Positions 1 to 7,452 of a DNA stretch of 64,000 nt are shown one piece after another. Every line of letters starts with the position of its first letter. Position 1 is the first letter of the stretch. The notes under the pieces were generated by a model. It did no database searches, was not told the origin of the DNA, and saw only the letters and a program-made list of their open reading frames with translations. Location of the stretch: positions 1 to 64,000 of the forward strand of contig NZ_RZNX01000005.1 of assembly GCF_003994465.1 (NCBI RefSeq), given 5' to 3'. The stretch comes from Paenibacillus zeisoli (GTDB taxonomy: Bacteria; Bacillota; Bacilli; Paenibacillales; Paenibacillaceae). The translations under genes were made by a program, and so were the position numbers.

Positions 1-1
1 G

Positions 2-685
2 TCGGTGCCCGGCGCGGCTGTGCCTGCCGGGCAGCACGAGCGGCACGCCGCGGCAGGCGGCCCCGCGGCGGCGGTAAGCCCGGCGGCCGCAGGCCCTGCG
101 GCGCTGCCGGATGTGCCCACGGCGGCTGCAGAGCCTGCCGCCGCGATTAAGGAGACGCTCAAGAGCATGCTCATGCAGGTGCTTGATTCAAGTGACCTGC
201 CACCGCAGCTGCAGGATACCGCGAAGCAGCTGGTGAACCAGCTTACCGGACAGCAGCTATTGATGAACACCGATCGCACGGCTCCTTTTGCCCAGATGAC
301 GATGTTCCTGCCGTTTACCGGCCCGGACGGGGATCAGACGGCTTCCGTGCATATCCAGTCCAGACGCGGCAAGCGTGGGGAACTGGACGCCTCGAACTGC
401 CGGCTATGGTTCGATCTGCAAATGAAGCACCTTGGCCAGGTCATGGTGGATGTTCAGGTTGCTGACAAGAAGGTCATCCTGAAGATACACAGTGAGCAGG
501 AGATGGTAGGTGCTTTTATTGAAAACAGGCAGGAAGAGATCAAAGACGCCATCGAATCGGCTGGGTATAGGTTGTTGTCCTTGAAAGCAGAACCGATGGA
601 TACCTCATCCAAGAGGCCAGGGGCGGACAGCGTACCGCCACTTTATGTTCCCCCGGCTTATAAAGGAGTAGATTTCCGGATATGA
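2..685 (+). CDS. FliK-like C-terminal domain protein (YlqG-like), 5' end outside window
   Basis: The reading frame is open from the window edge, so the start lies upstream; the first in-window GTG at 5 is not taken as the start. The visible 227 residues begin with an Ala/Pro/Gly-rich, very GC-rich linker (about residues 1-50). A folded region follows, whose segment around residues 135-165 (LWFDLQMKHLGQVMVDVQV) has the pattern of the FliK hook-length-control C-terminal domain. B. subtilis ylqG is a long protein at the same position, which supports the match. The stop overlaps the next gene by ATGA, so the two are translationally coupled. The partner is an FlhB C-terminal-like protein, the known binding partner type of FliK domains. 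A role in export or motility is inference. Confidence 0.6.
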   Translation, partial: SVPGAAVPAGQHERHAAAGGPAAAVSPAAAGPAALPDVPTAAAEPAAAIKETLKSMLMQVLDSSDLPPQLQDTAKQLVNQLTGQQLLMNTDRTAPFAQMTMFLPFTGPDGDQTASVHIQSRRGKRGELDASNCRLWFDLQMKHLGQVMVDVQVADKKVILKIHSEQEMVGAFIENRQEEIKDAIESAGYRLLSLKAEPMDTSSKRPGADSVPPLYVPPAYKGVDFRI

Positions 686-990
686 AGGAGAAGTTTGAAG
701 AACGGAATCTTTCTATGAAACGGGCCGTGGCTTTGAAATATGAGCCTTCGGAGCATGAAGCACCGGTCATTGCGGCCAAAGGGACGGGCCATCTGGCGGA
801 ACGGATTTTGGAGAAAGCGAAAGAGCACGGTATCCCGGTTCAGGAGGATGCTGCCCTGGTGGAGGTGCTATCTAAGCTAGATCTGGATCAGCAGATCCCG
901 CCGGAGCTGTATGCTTTGGTAGCTGAAATACTCAGCTTCATCTACCGGTCGGACCGGGCTGCAGAGAAGGGACTCAGCCGTGGAGAATGA
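682..990 (+). CDS. Stand-alone FlhB C-terminal-like protein (YlqH, EscU/YscU/FlhB_C family)
   Basis: This 102-residue soluble protein aligns by eye with the last ~85 residues of the real FlhB in this window: RAVALKYEPSEHEAPVIAAKG here against FAVALKYDGTQMEAPQVVAKG there, and both end in a helix with AEILSFIY or AEVLAYVY. It has no membrane domain and lacks the NPTH autocleavage motif just before this segment, so it resembles the already cleaved C-terminal fragment of FlhB. ATG 682 overlaps the upstream stop; a second ATG at 715 is an alternative start. It overlaps yraN downstream by 11 bases. B. subtilis ylqH is the counterpart by position. Its function is not established. Confidence 0.75.
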   Translation: MKEKFEERNLSMKRAVALKYEPSEHEAPVIAAKGTGHLAERILEKAKEHGIPVQEDAALVEVLSKLDLDQQIPPELYALVAEILSFIYRSDRAAEKGLSRGE

Positions 991-1378
991 ACTGAGGAGC
1001 AAAGGCAAATATAAGGATTTGCGGAAGGAAAGGGGGAGCTTTGCTGAGAATGAGGCGGCTTCCTATTTAATGAATAAGGGTTACCGGATTATTCAGCGGA
1101 ACTGGCGCTGTCGAAGCGGCGAGATTGATATCATCGCCGAACTTGGCCGGGTAATCGTCTTTGTGGAGGTTCGCAGCCGCAGCAGCAGATCGCTGTCTTA
1201 TGGGACTGCAATGGAATCGGTCACTCCCCGTAAAGTAAGCCAGGTTAGATCAACAGCTGCCGTGTATCTTCATAGCAGGAATTGTTCTGATGCGATCGTG
1301 AGGTTCGATGTTATCGCTGTTCTGCTGGGACATGACGGACGAGTTGAATCCATGGAGCATGTGGAAAATGCCTTTTAA
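980..1378 (+). CDS. YraN/UPF0102 family PD-(D/E)XK-fold putative endonuclease
   Basis: This 132-residue protein carries the family signature: GEID at residues 47-50 and FVEVRSR at 61-67, which form the acidic and basic positions of a restriction-endonuclease-like fold. Family members look like Holliday-junction-resolvase-type nucleases, but the physiological substrate is not established. The start is GTG 980 and overlaps the upstream gene by 11 bases, so it is probably part of the same transcript. The next gene begins 32 bases later with its own AAGGAG site. In other Bacillales this family also sits in the rnhB-ylq region. Confidence 0.85.
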   Translation: MENELRSKGKYKDLRKERGSFAENEAASYLMNKGYRIIQRNWRCRSGEIDIIAELGRVIVFVEVRSRSSRSLSYGTAMESVTPRKVSQVRSTAAVYLHSRNCSDAIVRFDVIAVLLGHDGRVESMEHVENAF

Positions 1379-1410
1379 CAAAATATATTTTTATTAAGGA
1401 GCTGGTTGCT

Positions 1411-1914
1411 ATGTTCACAACGCTTAAATCGTTTGAGGAATCTTGGAAACATGAAAGTGCAATGACTGAGAGCATTCTGGATGTGTTGACAGATGAATCC
1501 TTGTCCCAGGCTATTGTCCCAAATCATCGGACTTTAGGGCGGATTGCATGGCATATCGTCACTACGCTGCACGAGATGTTATCACGGACAGGTCTTGTGT
1601 TCGAAGCCCCGCATGAGGATGCACCTGTTCCAGCCACAGCGAGCGCTATTGCTGAAAGCTACCGTCAAGCCAGCAAGGCATTGAGTGAAGCCATTAGGCA
1701 GCAGTGGACCGACAGCACCCTGGCAGAGACGAACGAGATGTATGGCGACACATGGCCTAAAGGGCTCACACTTACGGTGCTGATCCGCCATCAGATCCAT
1801 CACCGGGGACAGATGACGGTATTGATGCGTCAGGCAGGCCTTCCGGTTCCAGGCGTTTACGGGCCTTCCCTGGAAGAATGGAGTTCCATTGGAATGGAAC
1901 CACCTGTGGTGTGA
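1411..1914 (+). CDS. DinB/YfiT-fold family protein (putative metal-dependent enzyme)
   Basis: The product has 167 residues and the four-helix DinB-like pattern. A histidine at about residue 48 (RIAWHIV) and a second cluster near residues 127-131 (RHQIHHRGQM) match the usual three-His metal site. Family members are thiol transferases or uncharacterised metal hydrolases in Gram-positive bacteria; no substrate can be named. ATG 1411 follows TAAGGAG at good spacing. The gene ends just before a strong intrinsic terminator, so it closes the short transcript that includes the FlhB-like and YraN genes, unless it has its own promoter. Confidence 0.8.
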   Translation: MFTTLKSFEESWKHESAMTESILDVLTDESLSQAIVPNHRTLGRIAWHIVTTLHEMLSRTGLVFEAPHEDAPVPATASAIAESYRQASKALSEAIRQQWTDSTLAETNEMYGDTWPKGLTLTVLIRHQIHHRGQMTVLMRQAGLPVPGVYGPSLEEWSSIGMEPPVV

Positions 1915-1949
1915 TCTTTTATTAAGCAGGTTACATAACGAGGTACCTA

Positions 1950-1991
1950 AGAGACTCTAAAGAAGCTTATAGCTTTAGGGTCTCTTTTTTT
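1950..1991 (+). terminator. Intrinsic terminator after the DinB-family gene
   Basis: GAGACTCTAAAG (1951-1962) pairs with CTTTAGGGTCTC (1973-1984), a 12-bp stem with one wobble pair and a 10-nt loop, followed by a run of seven T. It ends plus-strand transcription before the minus-strand genes that follow. Confidence 0.85.
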
Positions 1992-2065
1992 GCTTATAAC
2001 CTTCTTTCACTGGATAAGCCTGCTTTATCCCGGAATCCCAAGAGAGGTGTTATGAAAGGCATCGT

Positions 2066-2752
2066 TTATTTAATAAGAGCATCATAATTAATAGTATTTT
2101 GTTTCTTATAGTCTGCCAAAAGGGAATCTCCAAATGCATTCATTTCAGAAGATTCATTAATTTTCTTTTCCTCGATTAACTTTATACCGAGCTTACCGAG
2201 GAAGATTTCTTTTTCATATTCATATCTAGTTTCTTTGCTTTTCCAAAATTGTTCTTTTGTCAAACCTGTTATTTTTATTCGGTTTTTCATAAGTTCTTTG
2301 ATTAGTTCGTTTCCTTTATCTGTGTCTGGATTGTCTATAGCCTCCTGATTTCGAGAAACTTCCTCACTGATCTCTTCTTCTGAAACAGTTATACCTAGTG
2401 TTTTAGCATAATTTACTGCAAGCTCTTCTTTAACCAGATTGTCTATAAGATCACTATCATTTAACTTAGACTGGGAGGTAATTCCTTGCTGGTTACTTGT
2501 GAGTTCACCTGTTAATTCATAATTTCTCTTATAAAACTTAAATTGTTTTTGACTGATTTCGATGTTCTTACCTATAACTAATTTAGGCATTGAGTCTTGT
2601 GGTTCATCAAGGCTCTTTTTTAAGTCGGCAAATTCTCGTTTTATCGTTTCCTTAGGAACCCACACATCATTTGAACCGGAGTAAATGATTGAAGAGGTGA
2701 TTGCAGTAATAATTAGGGATGCGGTAAGTGCAAAGATGTATCTTATCTTCAT
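2066..2752 (-). CDS. SurA N-terminal-like, membrane-anchored extracytoplasmic protein (chaperone-like, no PPIase domain seen)
   Basis: The start is placed at the ATG ending at 2752: AGGAG lies 9 bases before it, while it directly abuts the ATG at 2761. The 228-residue product has an N-terminal hydrophobic segment (about residues 3-24) without a lipobox cysteine, so it is a signal anchor or an uncleaved signal peptide. The rest is charged and helical. Residues ~60-200 read like a SurA/PrsA/trigger-factor N-terminal domain (LIDNLVKEELAVNYAKTLGI, then SEEEISEEV). No parvulin domain follows. The gene is visibly more AT-rich than its neighbours and stands alone on the minus strand, which hints at later acquisition. 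The chaperone role is inference. Confidence 0.6.
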   Translation of the reverse strand: MKIRYIFALTASLIITAITSSIIYSGSNDVWVPKETIKREFADLKKSLDEPQDSMPKLVIGKNIEISQKQFKFYKRNYELTGELTSNQQGITSQSKLNDSDLIDNLVKEELAVNYAKTLGITVSEEEISEEVSRNQEAIDNPDTDKGNELIKELMKNRIKITGLTKEQFWKSKETRYEYEKEIFLGKLGIKLIEEKKINESSEMNAFGDSLLADYKKQNTINYDALIK

Positions 2753-3121
2753 ATAACTCATCTCCTATTTGTTATGTATTTCTTGTACACCGTGCTTCCA
2801 TTAGTTCAGTTGGCAATATGAGAGGGAACAAACCTTGGAATTTCAACACTTATCGAAAATGGAACTTTGCTATATATCCAATCATGCAAGTTGCTAGTAA
2901 TCCAATTTTATCAATTATTCTCATTTATTGGTATATGTTGTGGTTAAATAATTTAGAGAGCCTTCGATTAACAAGTTAGTATGCCTGATGACAAATTCTG
3001 AATGCTATTGTCAGTAAGGGATTAAGGTTACTAGGTGGGCGAAAGAGCGATTTTGGGTACTGACGTCCTCTCTTCTTTTACATCACCGATCTTCCGACTT
3101 AATGCAGGCCTGCTACCCGAG
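2753..3121. other. Intergenic region, possible coding remnant
   Basis: These 369 bases between two minus-strand genes hold no supported gene. The part nearest 2752 carries the ribosome binding site of the SurA-like gene. A plus-strand frame across 2820-2979 reads a hydrophobic stretch (about 20 residues) ending in a stop, but it has no ribosome binding site and overlaps the minus-strand leader. It could be a decayed membrane-protein gene end. No terminator with a T-run was found downstream of the YifB gene. Confidence 0.3.
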
Positions 3122-4705
3122 CTACCCCATCAAATCCCGGCTGCGGCGGTCCAACTGCCTATACTGTATCGCCTCCGCCACATGAGAGGAAGTGATCTCA
3201 TCAGAATCGTCTATATCTGCAATAGTCCGCGCCAATTTCAAAATACGGTCATAGGCTCTCATGCTCAATCCAAGAGCTTCGAAGGTGGCCCTCATCAATG
3301 TCTCGGCTTCCCCATTCAGCTGCGTGAACCGGCGCAGGGTTCTTCCTGACAACTCACTGTTCCAGGAGATGTTATAACTCTTGTAGCGCTCCTGCTGCCG
3401 CACCTGTGCCGCCTGGACTTTCTCACTCATGGCTGCCGATGTGAGAGGAGCTGGGTCATGAGGCCAATCCGCGGGCCGGGGGACTTCAACCTGCAGGTCA
3501 ATCCGGTCAAGCAGGGGACCGGATATTTTGTCACGGTAGCGCATAATGCGGCCTGGACCGCAGGTGCACAGCGGGAGCGGAGGCTCGGCACCCAAGTATC
3601 CGCACGGACATGGATTCATCGAGGCCGCCAGAATGAAATGAGCCGGGAAGGTAAATGCCGCCCTAGTTCGGCTTATGGTTACAGCGCGATCTTCAAGTGG
3701 CTGCCTCAGTACTTCTAGGGCCCCGCGTGAGAACTCAGGCAGCTCGTCTAGAAATAGGATTCCCTTATGAGCAAGGCTGACCTCACCGGGTTTAGGAATG
3801 GTTCCTCCGCCAACGATGCCTGCTGCTGAGATTGTATGGTGTGGTGACCGAAAGGGTCTGGCACGAATAAGGCCGGCCTCCGGCTCCTTTAGTTTACCGG
3901 CAGCACTGAAGATCTTTGTAACTTCAAGAGATTCATCCTGGGACAGAGGTGGGAGAATAGTGGGTAGACGGCGGATAAGCATAGTTTTGCCGGTTCCCGG
4001 AGGGCCAATCAAAATGATGTTGTGCATGCCAGCGGCAGCGATCGTGAGAGCACGCTTTACATGCAACTGGCCGAGGACATCGCTGTAATCTTCTTGTGCG
4101 GCGGAGAAGTGATTCACCAATTTCTCCTTGGCAGTGGGCTCTATTTTCAAGTGGTGGAATGAACCGATATGAAGGGGACCTCCTTGAGAACCCTTTGACA
4201 GTTCGGCTTCAGGTGCAAGCTCTTTCAGATGGCTCAGTCCATATACTTTCACTCCATCAAGGAGGAGAGCTTCTTCCGCATTGCACTTTGGAAGCAGAAC
4301 GGAGGTGAAGCCTTGTCTTCTCGCTAAATCTACCATGGATAGTACGCCAGACACGGGGCGCAGCCCGCCTTCGAGGGACAGCTCTCCTATGATCAGCATT
4401 TTCTCCTCATCAGGCAAAGTAATCTGTCCACTAGCGGTCAGAAGTCCCAGGGCAATAGCCAGGTCAAAGGCAGAGCCTTCCTTCCTTAAGTCTGCGGGAG
4501 CCAGATTAATCGTGATTCTCTGAATGGGGAAGGTATACCCGCAGTTTTTGATGGCTGAGCGCACTCGCTCTATGGACTCCCTGACGGCTGAGTCGGGCAG
4601 ACCAATAATCGAAGTCTGCGGAATTCCGCTGGACAGATCCACTTCTACCTCGATCATTACACCGTCTATCCCATACAAGCACGAGCTGAACAATTTTCCA
4701 TACAT
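3122..4705 (-). CDS. YifB/ComM family Mg-chelatase-like AAA+ ATPase
   Basis: The ATG ending at 4705 gives the family's usual N-terminus MYGKLFSSCLYGIDG and 527 residues; the GTG at 4726 is less likely. Order: a Lon-protease-like fold (residues ~1-170), an AAA+ Mg-chelatase core with Walker A GPPGTGKT at 234-241, Walker B (GILFLDELPEF) and CPCG cysteines, then the Mg_chelatase_C helical domain. ComM of Gram-negative bacteria is a hexameric helicase that promotes branch migration during natural transformation; the role in Firmicutes is not settled. dprA, another transformation gene, lies 3 kb away but on the other strand. A minus-strand promoter about 110 bases upstream fits independent transcription. 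Confidence 0.9.
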   Translation of the reverse strand: MYGKLFSSCLYGIDGVMIEVEVDLSSGIPQTSIIGLPDSAVRESIERVRSAIKNCGYTFPIQRITINLAPADLRKEGSAFDLAIALGLLTASGQITLPDEEKMLIIGELSLEGGLRPVSGVLSMVDLARRQGFTSVLLPKCNAEEALLLDGVKVYGLSHLKELAPEAELSKGSQGGPLHIGSFHHLKIEPTAKEKLVNHFSAAQEDYSDVLGQLHVKRALTIAAAGMHNIILIGPPGTGKTMLIRRLPTILPPLSQDESLEVTKIFSAAGKLKEPEAGLIRARPFRSPHHTISAAGIVGGGTIPKPGEVSLAHKGILFLDELPEFSRGALEVLRQPLEDRAVTISRTRAAFTFPAHFILAASMNPCPCGYLGAEPPLPLCTCGPGRIMRYRDKISGPLLDRIDLQVEVPRPADWPHDPAPLTSAAMSEKVQAAQVRQQERYKSYNISWNSELSGRTLRRFTQLNGEAETLMRATFEALGLSMRAYDRILKLARTIADIDDSDEITSSHVAEAIQYRQLDRRSRDLMG

Positions 4706-4811
4706 AACAAAAAAACACCCTTTCACTTTGGATTATTGGCATGCTAGCCAGGTACCGTGAGGAAAAAGGTGCTTCCTTATACATTCCTTCATATTCAAGA
4801 CAGTATGATTA

Positions 4812-4840
4812 ATTATTGGATGATTCTTCTAATAAGTCAA
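4812..4840 (-). promoter_or_regulatory. Candidate SigA promoter for the YifB gene
   Basis: On the minus strand TTGACT (4840-4835) and AATAAT (4817-4812) are separated by exactly 17 bases; each matches the consensus at 5 of 6 positions. The predicted leader is about 100 nt. Confidence 0.5.
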
Positions 4841-4982
4841 GCTGGGCATGATGTTTTTTGATAACTAACGTTCCCGCTGCTTTATCGTGAAGAGCTGAGT
4901 CTATTGTACTATGGATTAGAGAGGCGGGGTAGAAAAGTTTTCCAAATCCTAGTGAGAAGAAATGAATCATTCTCATCCCGCG

Positions 4983-4997
4983 ATGAAAACGATATCA
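4983..4997 (+). promoter_or_regulatory. cre site (CcpA operator) upstream of sucCD
   Basis: ATGAAAACGATATCA matches the Bacillus cre consensus WTGNAANCGNWNNCW at every defined position. It lies about 130 bases before the sucC start and upstream of its candidate -10. This fits carbon catabolite control of the TCA-cycle genes; the use of the site is inferred. Confidence 0.65.
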
Positions 4998-5026
4998 AAA
5001 AAAGTGTAGAATTACCGAACTTTTTA

Positions 5027-5041
5027 AGGAAAGCGTTTTAA
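5027..5041 (+). promoter_or_regulatory. Imperfect second cre-like site overlapping the sucC -35 region
   Basis: AGGAAAGCGTTTTAA fits the cre consensus with two mismatches and lies just before the extended -10 at 5047. A CcpA dimer bound here would block the promoter. The site is weaker than the one at 4983. Confidence 0.35.
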
Positions 5042-5046
5042 AAACA

Positions 5047-5055
5047 TGATACAAT
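5047..5055 (+). promoter_or_regulatory. Candidate extended -10 promoter of sucCD
   Basis: TGATACAAT is a TGn-extended -10 (TACAAT, 5 of 6). No good -35 is visible at 16-18 bases, which is usual for extended -10 promoters. The start of sucC is about 70 bases downstream. The rest of the 420-base gap (4706-5125) holds the YifB promoter and the cre sites; nothing else was seen. Confidence 0.5.
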
Positions 5056-5125
5056 ATTGTGGGTTTGAAATTATATGGAATTTCTTATACCCTTAATAAC
5101 CGCCCGTTGATAGGAGGATTCTAGA

Positions 5126-6286
5126 ATGAATATCCATGAATATCAAGGAAAAGAAGTCCTGAAGCAATATGGAGTGACCGTTCCGCAAGGACGGGTGGCA
5201 TTTACGGTGGATGAAGCCGTGGAAGCAGCCGAAGCACTGGGCAGCCCAGTGGTCGTGGTGAAGGCTCAAATACATGCTGGTGGCCGCGGTAAGGCTGGCG
5301 GCGTCAAAGTAGCGAAGAATTTGGATGAAGTTCGTAACTATGCAAATGAAATCCTTGGCAAAGTACTGGTAACGCACCAGACTGGGCCAGAAGGCAAAGA
5401 AGTGAAACGCCTGCTGATCGAGCAGGGTTGTGACATCCGTAAGGAATATTACGTCGGTGTGGTTGTTGATCGTGCAACCGGACGTGTCGTGCTTATGGCT
5501 TCTGAGGAAGGCGGCACGGAGATTGAAGAAGTTGCGGCAGCAACGCCAGAGAAAATTTTCAAAGAAGTGGTGGATCCGGCTGTTGGGCTTCAAGTATTTC
5601 AGGCCCGCAGATTAGCATACGCGATCAACATTCCGAACGAACTGGTGAACAAAGCTGTAAAATTCATGCTGGCCCTATATACCGCTTTCATTGAGAAGGA
5701 CTGCTCTATTGCAGAGATTAATCCGCTTGTAGTTACAGGAGATGGCGAAGTTATGGCGCTGGATGCCAAGCTTAACTTTGACTCCAATGCACTGTTCCGC
5801 CATAAGGATATTCTTGAACTTCGCGATCTGGAAGAAGAGGATGCGAAGGAGATTGAAGCGTCCAAATTTGATCTCAGCTACATCGCTCTTGATGGGAATA
5901 TCGGCTGTATGGTTAACGGAGCTGGCCTTGCCATGGCTACAATGGATATTATCAAATACTATGGCGGCGACCCTGCCAACTTCCTCGACGTAGGGGGCGG
6001 TGCAACAGCAGAGAAAGTAACCGAAGCGTTCAAGATTATTCTGTCCGACAGCAAAGTTAAGGGTATCTTCGTTAATATATTCGGTGGAATCATGCGTTGT
6101 GATGTTATCGCTGAAGGGATTGTTGAAGCGGCTAAACAGGTTTCACTGGATCGTCCGCTCGTGGTTCGACTTGAAGGAACAAATGTCGAACTAGGTAAGA
6201 ATATCTTGGCTGAATCGGGACTTGCTATTGTCTCTGCGGATTCCATGGCTGATGGTGCCCGCAAGATCGTAGAGCTCGTATCATAA
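5126..6286 (+). CDS. sucC: Succinate-CoA ligase, ADP-forming, beta subunit
   Basis: The 386 residues are the normal family length and begin [17 protein letters not shown], the typical ATP-grasp N-terminus. Further family motifs are [12 protein letters not shown] (residues ~50-61), [11 protein letters not shown] near residue 195 and [12 protein letters not shown] near residue 318. With SucD it converts succinyl-CoA, ADP and phosphate to succinate, CoA and ATP in the TCA cycle, in the cytoplasm. The start is ATG 5126 after TAGGAGG. sucD begins 27 bases downstream, and a strong terminator closes the pair. A perfect cre site and an extended -10 lie upstream, suggesting CcpA repression. Confidence 0.97.
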   Translation: MNIHEYQGKEVLKQYGVTVPQGRVAFTVDEAVEAAEALGSPVVVVKAQIHAGGRGKAGGVKVAKNLDEVRNYANEILGKVLVTHQTGPEGKEVKRLLIEQGCDIRKEYYVGVVVDRATGRVVLMASEEGGTEIEEVAAATPEKIFKEVVDPAVGLQVFQARRLAYAINIPNELVNKAVKFMLALYTAFIEKDCSIAEINPLVVTGDGEVMALDAKLNFDSNALFRHKDILELRDLEEEDAKEIEASKFDLSYIALDGNIGCMVNGAGLAMATMDIIKYYGGDPANFLDVGGGATAEKVTEAFKIILSDSKVKGIFVNIFGGIMRCDVIAEGIVEAAKQVSLDRPLVVRLEGTNVELGKNILAESGLAIVSADSMADGARKIVELVS

Positions 6287-6313
6287 TACGGAATTTAGAA
6301 GGAGGCTTTGGAT

Positions 6314-7243
6314 ATGAGTATTTTGGTCGATAAAAATACGAAAGTCACCACCTCAGGTATTACGGGAGCAACCGGACTGTATCATACAAGAGGCGGGCTT
6401 GAATATGGCACGCAAATGGTCGGAGGTGTGACTCCGGGCAAAGGCGGTACAAGTATTGACATTACACTTGAGAACGGCGAGACCGTAACTCTGCCGATCT
6501 TCAACTCGATTCGTGAAGCCAAAGAAGCAACGGGTGCCACTGCACACGTCATCTATGTTCCGCCAGCTTATGCTGCGGACTCCATTATGGAAGCTGTGGA
6601 TGCAGAGATGGAGCTTGTTATCTGTATTACAGAAGGTATTCCTGTACTGGATATGGTGAAAGTGAAACGCTACATGGAAGGCAAGAACACCGTACTGATC
6701 GGACCGAACTGTCCAGGAGTAATCACACCAGGCGAATGCAAAATCGGGATCATGCCAGGGTATATCCATACCCCAGGTCATGTGGGAGTTGTCTCCCGTA
6801 GTGGTACGCTTACCTATGAAGCGGTTCATCAATTGACGACTCGCGGTATTGGCCAGTCTTCTGCCGTGGGTATCGGCGGTGACCCGGTGAAAGGCTCCGA
6901 ATTCATCGACATTCTATCTAGATTTAACGAAGATCCGGATACTCATGCCGTAATTATGATCGGTGAAATTGGCGGGACGGCCGAAGAAGAAGCGGCAGAA
7001 TGGGTACGTGATAACATGAAAAAGCCAGTCGTTGGCTTTATTGGCGGCGTAACTGCTCCTCCAGGCAAACGTATGGGTCATGCGGGTGCGATTATTTCCG
7101 GTGGTAAAGGTACAGCCAAAGAAAAGATCGCCAAGCTTGAATCCTGCGGCATTAAAGTAGCTCCAACTCCAGCCGAAATGGGCTCAACGCTGGTGACTGT
7201 ACTTGAAGAGCGCGGCATTCTTAGCCAGTGTACGACACATTAA
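6314..7243 (+). CDS. sucD: Succinate-CoA ligase, alpha subunit
   Basis: The start is set at ATG 6314, eight bases after AAGGAGG; the upstream in-frame TTG 6308 is too close to that site. The 309-residue product has an N-terminal CoA-binding Rossmann domain ([11 protein letters not shown], residues 15-25) and a C-terminal ligase domain. The phosphorylated histidine lies in KRMGHAGAI (His256 here), followed by the GGKGTAKEK loop. It forms the alpha/beta enzyme with SucC and carries the phospho-enzyme intermediate. It is the second and last gene of the sucCD operon. Confidence 0.97.
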   Translation: MSILVDKNTKVTTSGITGATGLYHTRGGLEYGTQMVGGVTPGKGGTSIDITLENGETVTLPIFNSIREAKEATGATAHVIYVPPAYAADSIMEAVDAEMELVICITEGIPVLDMVKVKRYMEGKNTVLIGPNCPGVITPGECKIGIMPGYIHTPGHVGVVSRSGTLTYEAVHQLTTRGIGQSSAVGIGGDPVKGSEFIDILSRFNEDPDTHAVIMIGEIGGTAEEEAAEWVRDNMKKPVVGFIGGVTAPPGKRMGHAGAIISGGKGTAKEKIAKLESCGIKVAPTPAEMGSTLVTVLEERGILSQCTTH

Positions 7244-7293
7244 GACAATCCTGTCCAATGTGTAATTTGAATTAGAATTGAACTTCCAATATA

Positions 7294-7302
7294 TGCTATA
7301 CT
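7294..7302 (+). promoter_or_regulatory. Extended -10-like element just ahead of the sucD terminator
   Basis: TGCTATACT is a TGn-extended -10 (TATACT, 5 of 6). Transcription from here would begin next to the terminator hairpin at 7315. It may be a promoter with an attenuator for dprA or a chance match. Confidence 0.25.
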
Positions 7303-7314
7303 TTGTCTAAAGGT

Positions 7315-7358
7315 AAGCAACCTTCTTTCTCGATGACGGGAAGAAGGTTGCTTTTTTT
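7315..7358 (+). terminator. Intrinsic terminator after sucD
   Basis: GCAACCTTCTT (7317-7327) pairs perfectly with AAGAAGGTTGC (7341-7351), followed by seven T. It separates sucCD from dprA. Confidence 0.9.
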
Positions 7359-7452
7359 GTTGCCCATATTTGGTGAACCAATGCTTATAGCTGTTTTAGT
7401 TCGGGAGCGAATCAATAGGTCTGGTGTGTTAATTAAAAAGGAGGAGTAAAAA

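Noticed and set aside
1-180. GC-rich segment as a foreign island
   Set aside because: It lies in frame in the Ala/Pro linker of the FliK-like protein; such linkers are GC-rich by composition.
2680-2752. Lipoprotein signal in the SurA-like protein
   Set aside because: The hydrophobic N-terminus has no lipobox cysteine, unlike PrsA.
2728-2979. Plus-strand 83-codon frame ahead of the YifB gene
   Set aside because: It has no ribosome binding site, begins inside the neighbouring minus-strand gene and shows no recognisable domain; kept only as a possible remnant.
3458-4523. Several plus-strand frames opposite the YifB gene
   Set aside because: They are antisense shadows of a well-conserved AAA ATPase and contain no family motifs.
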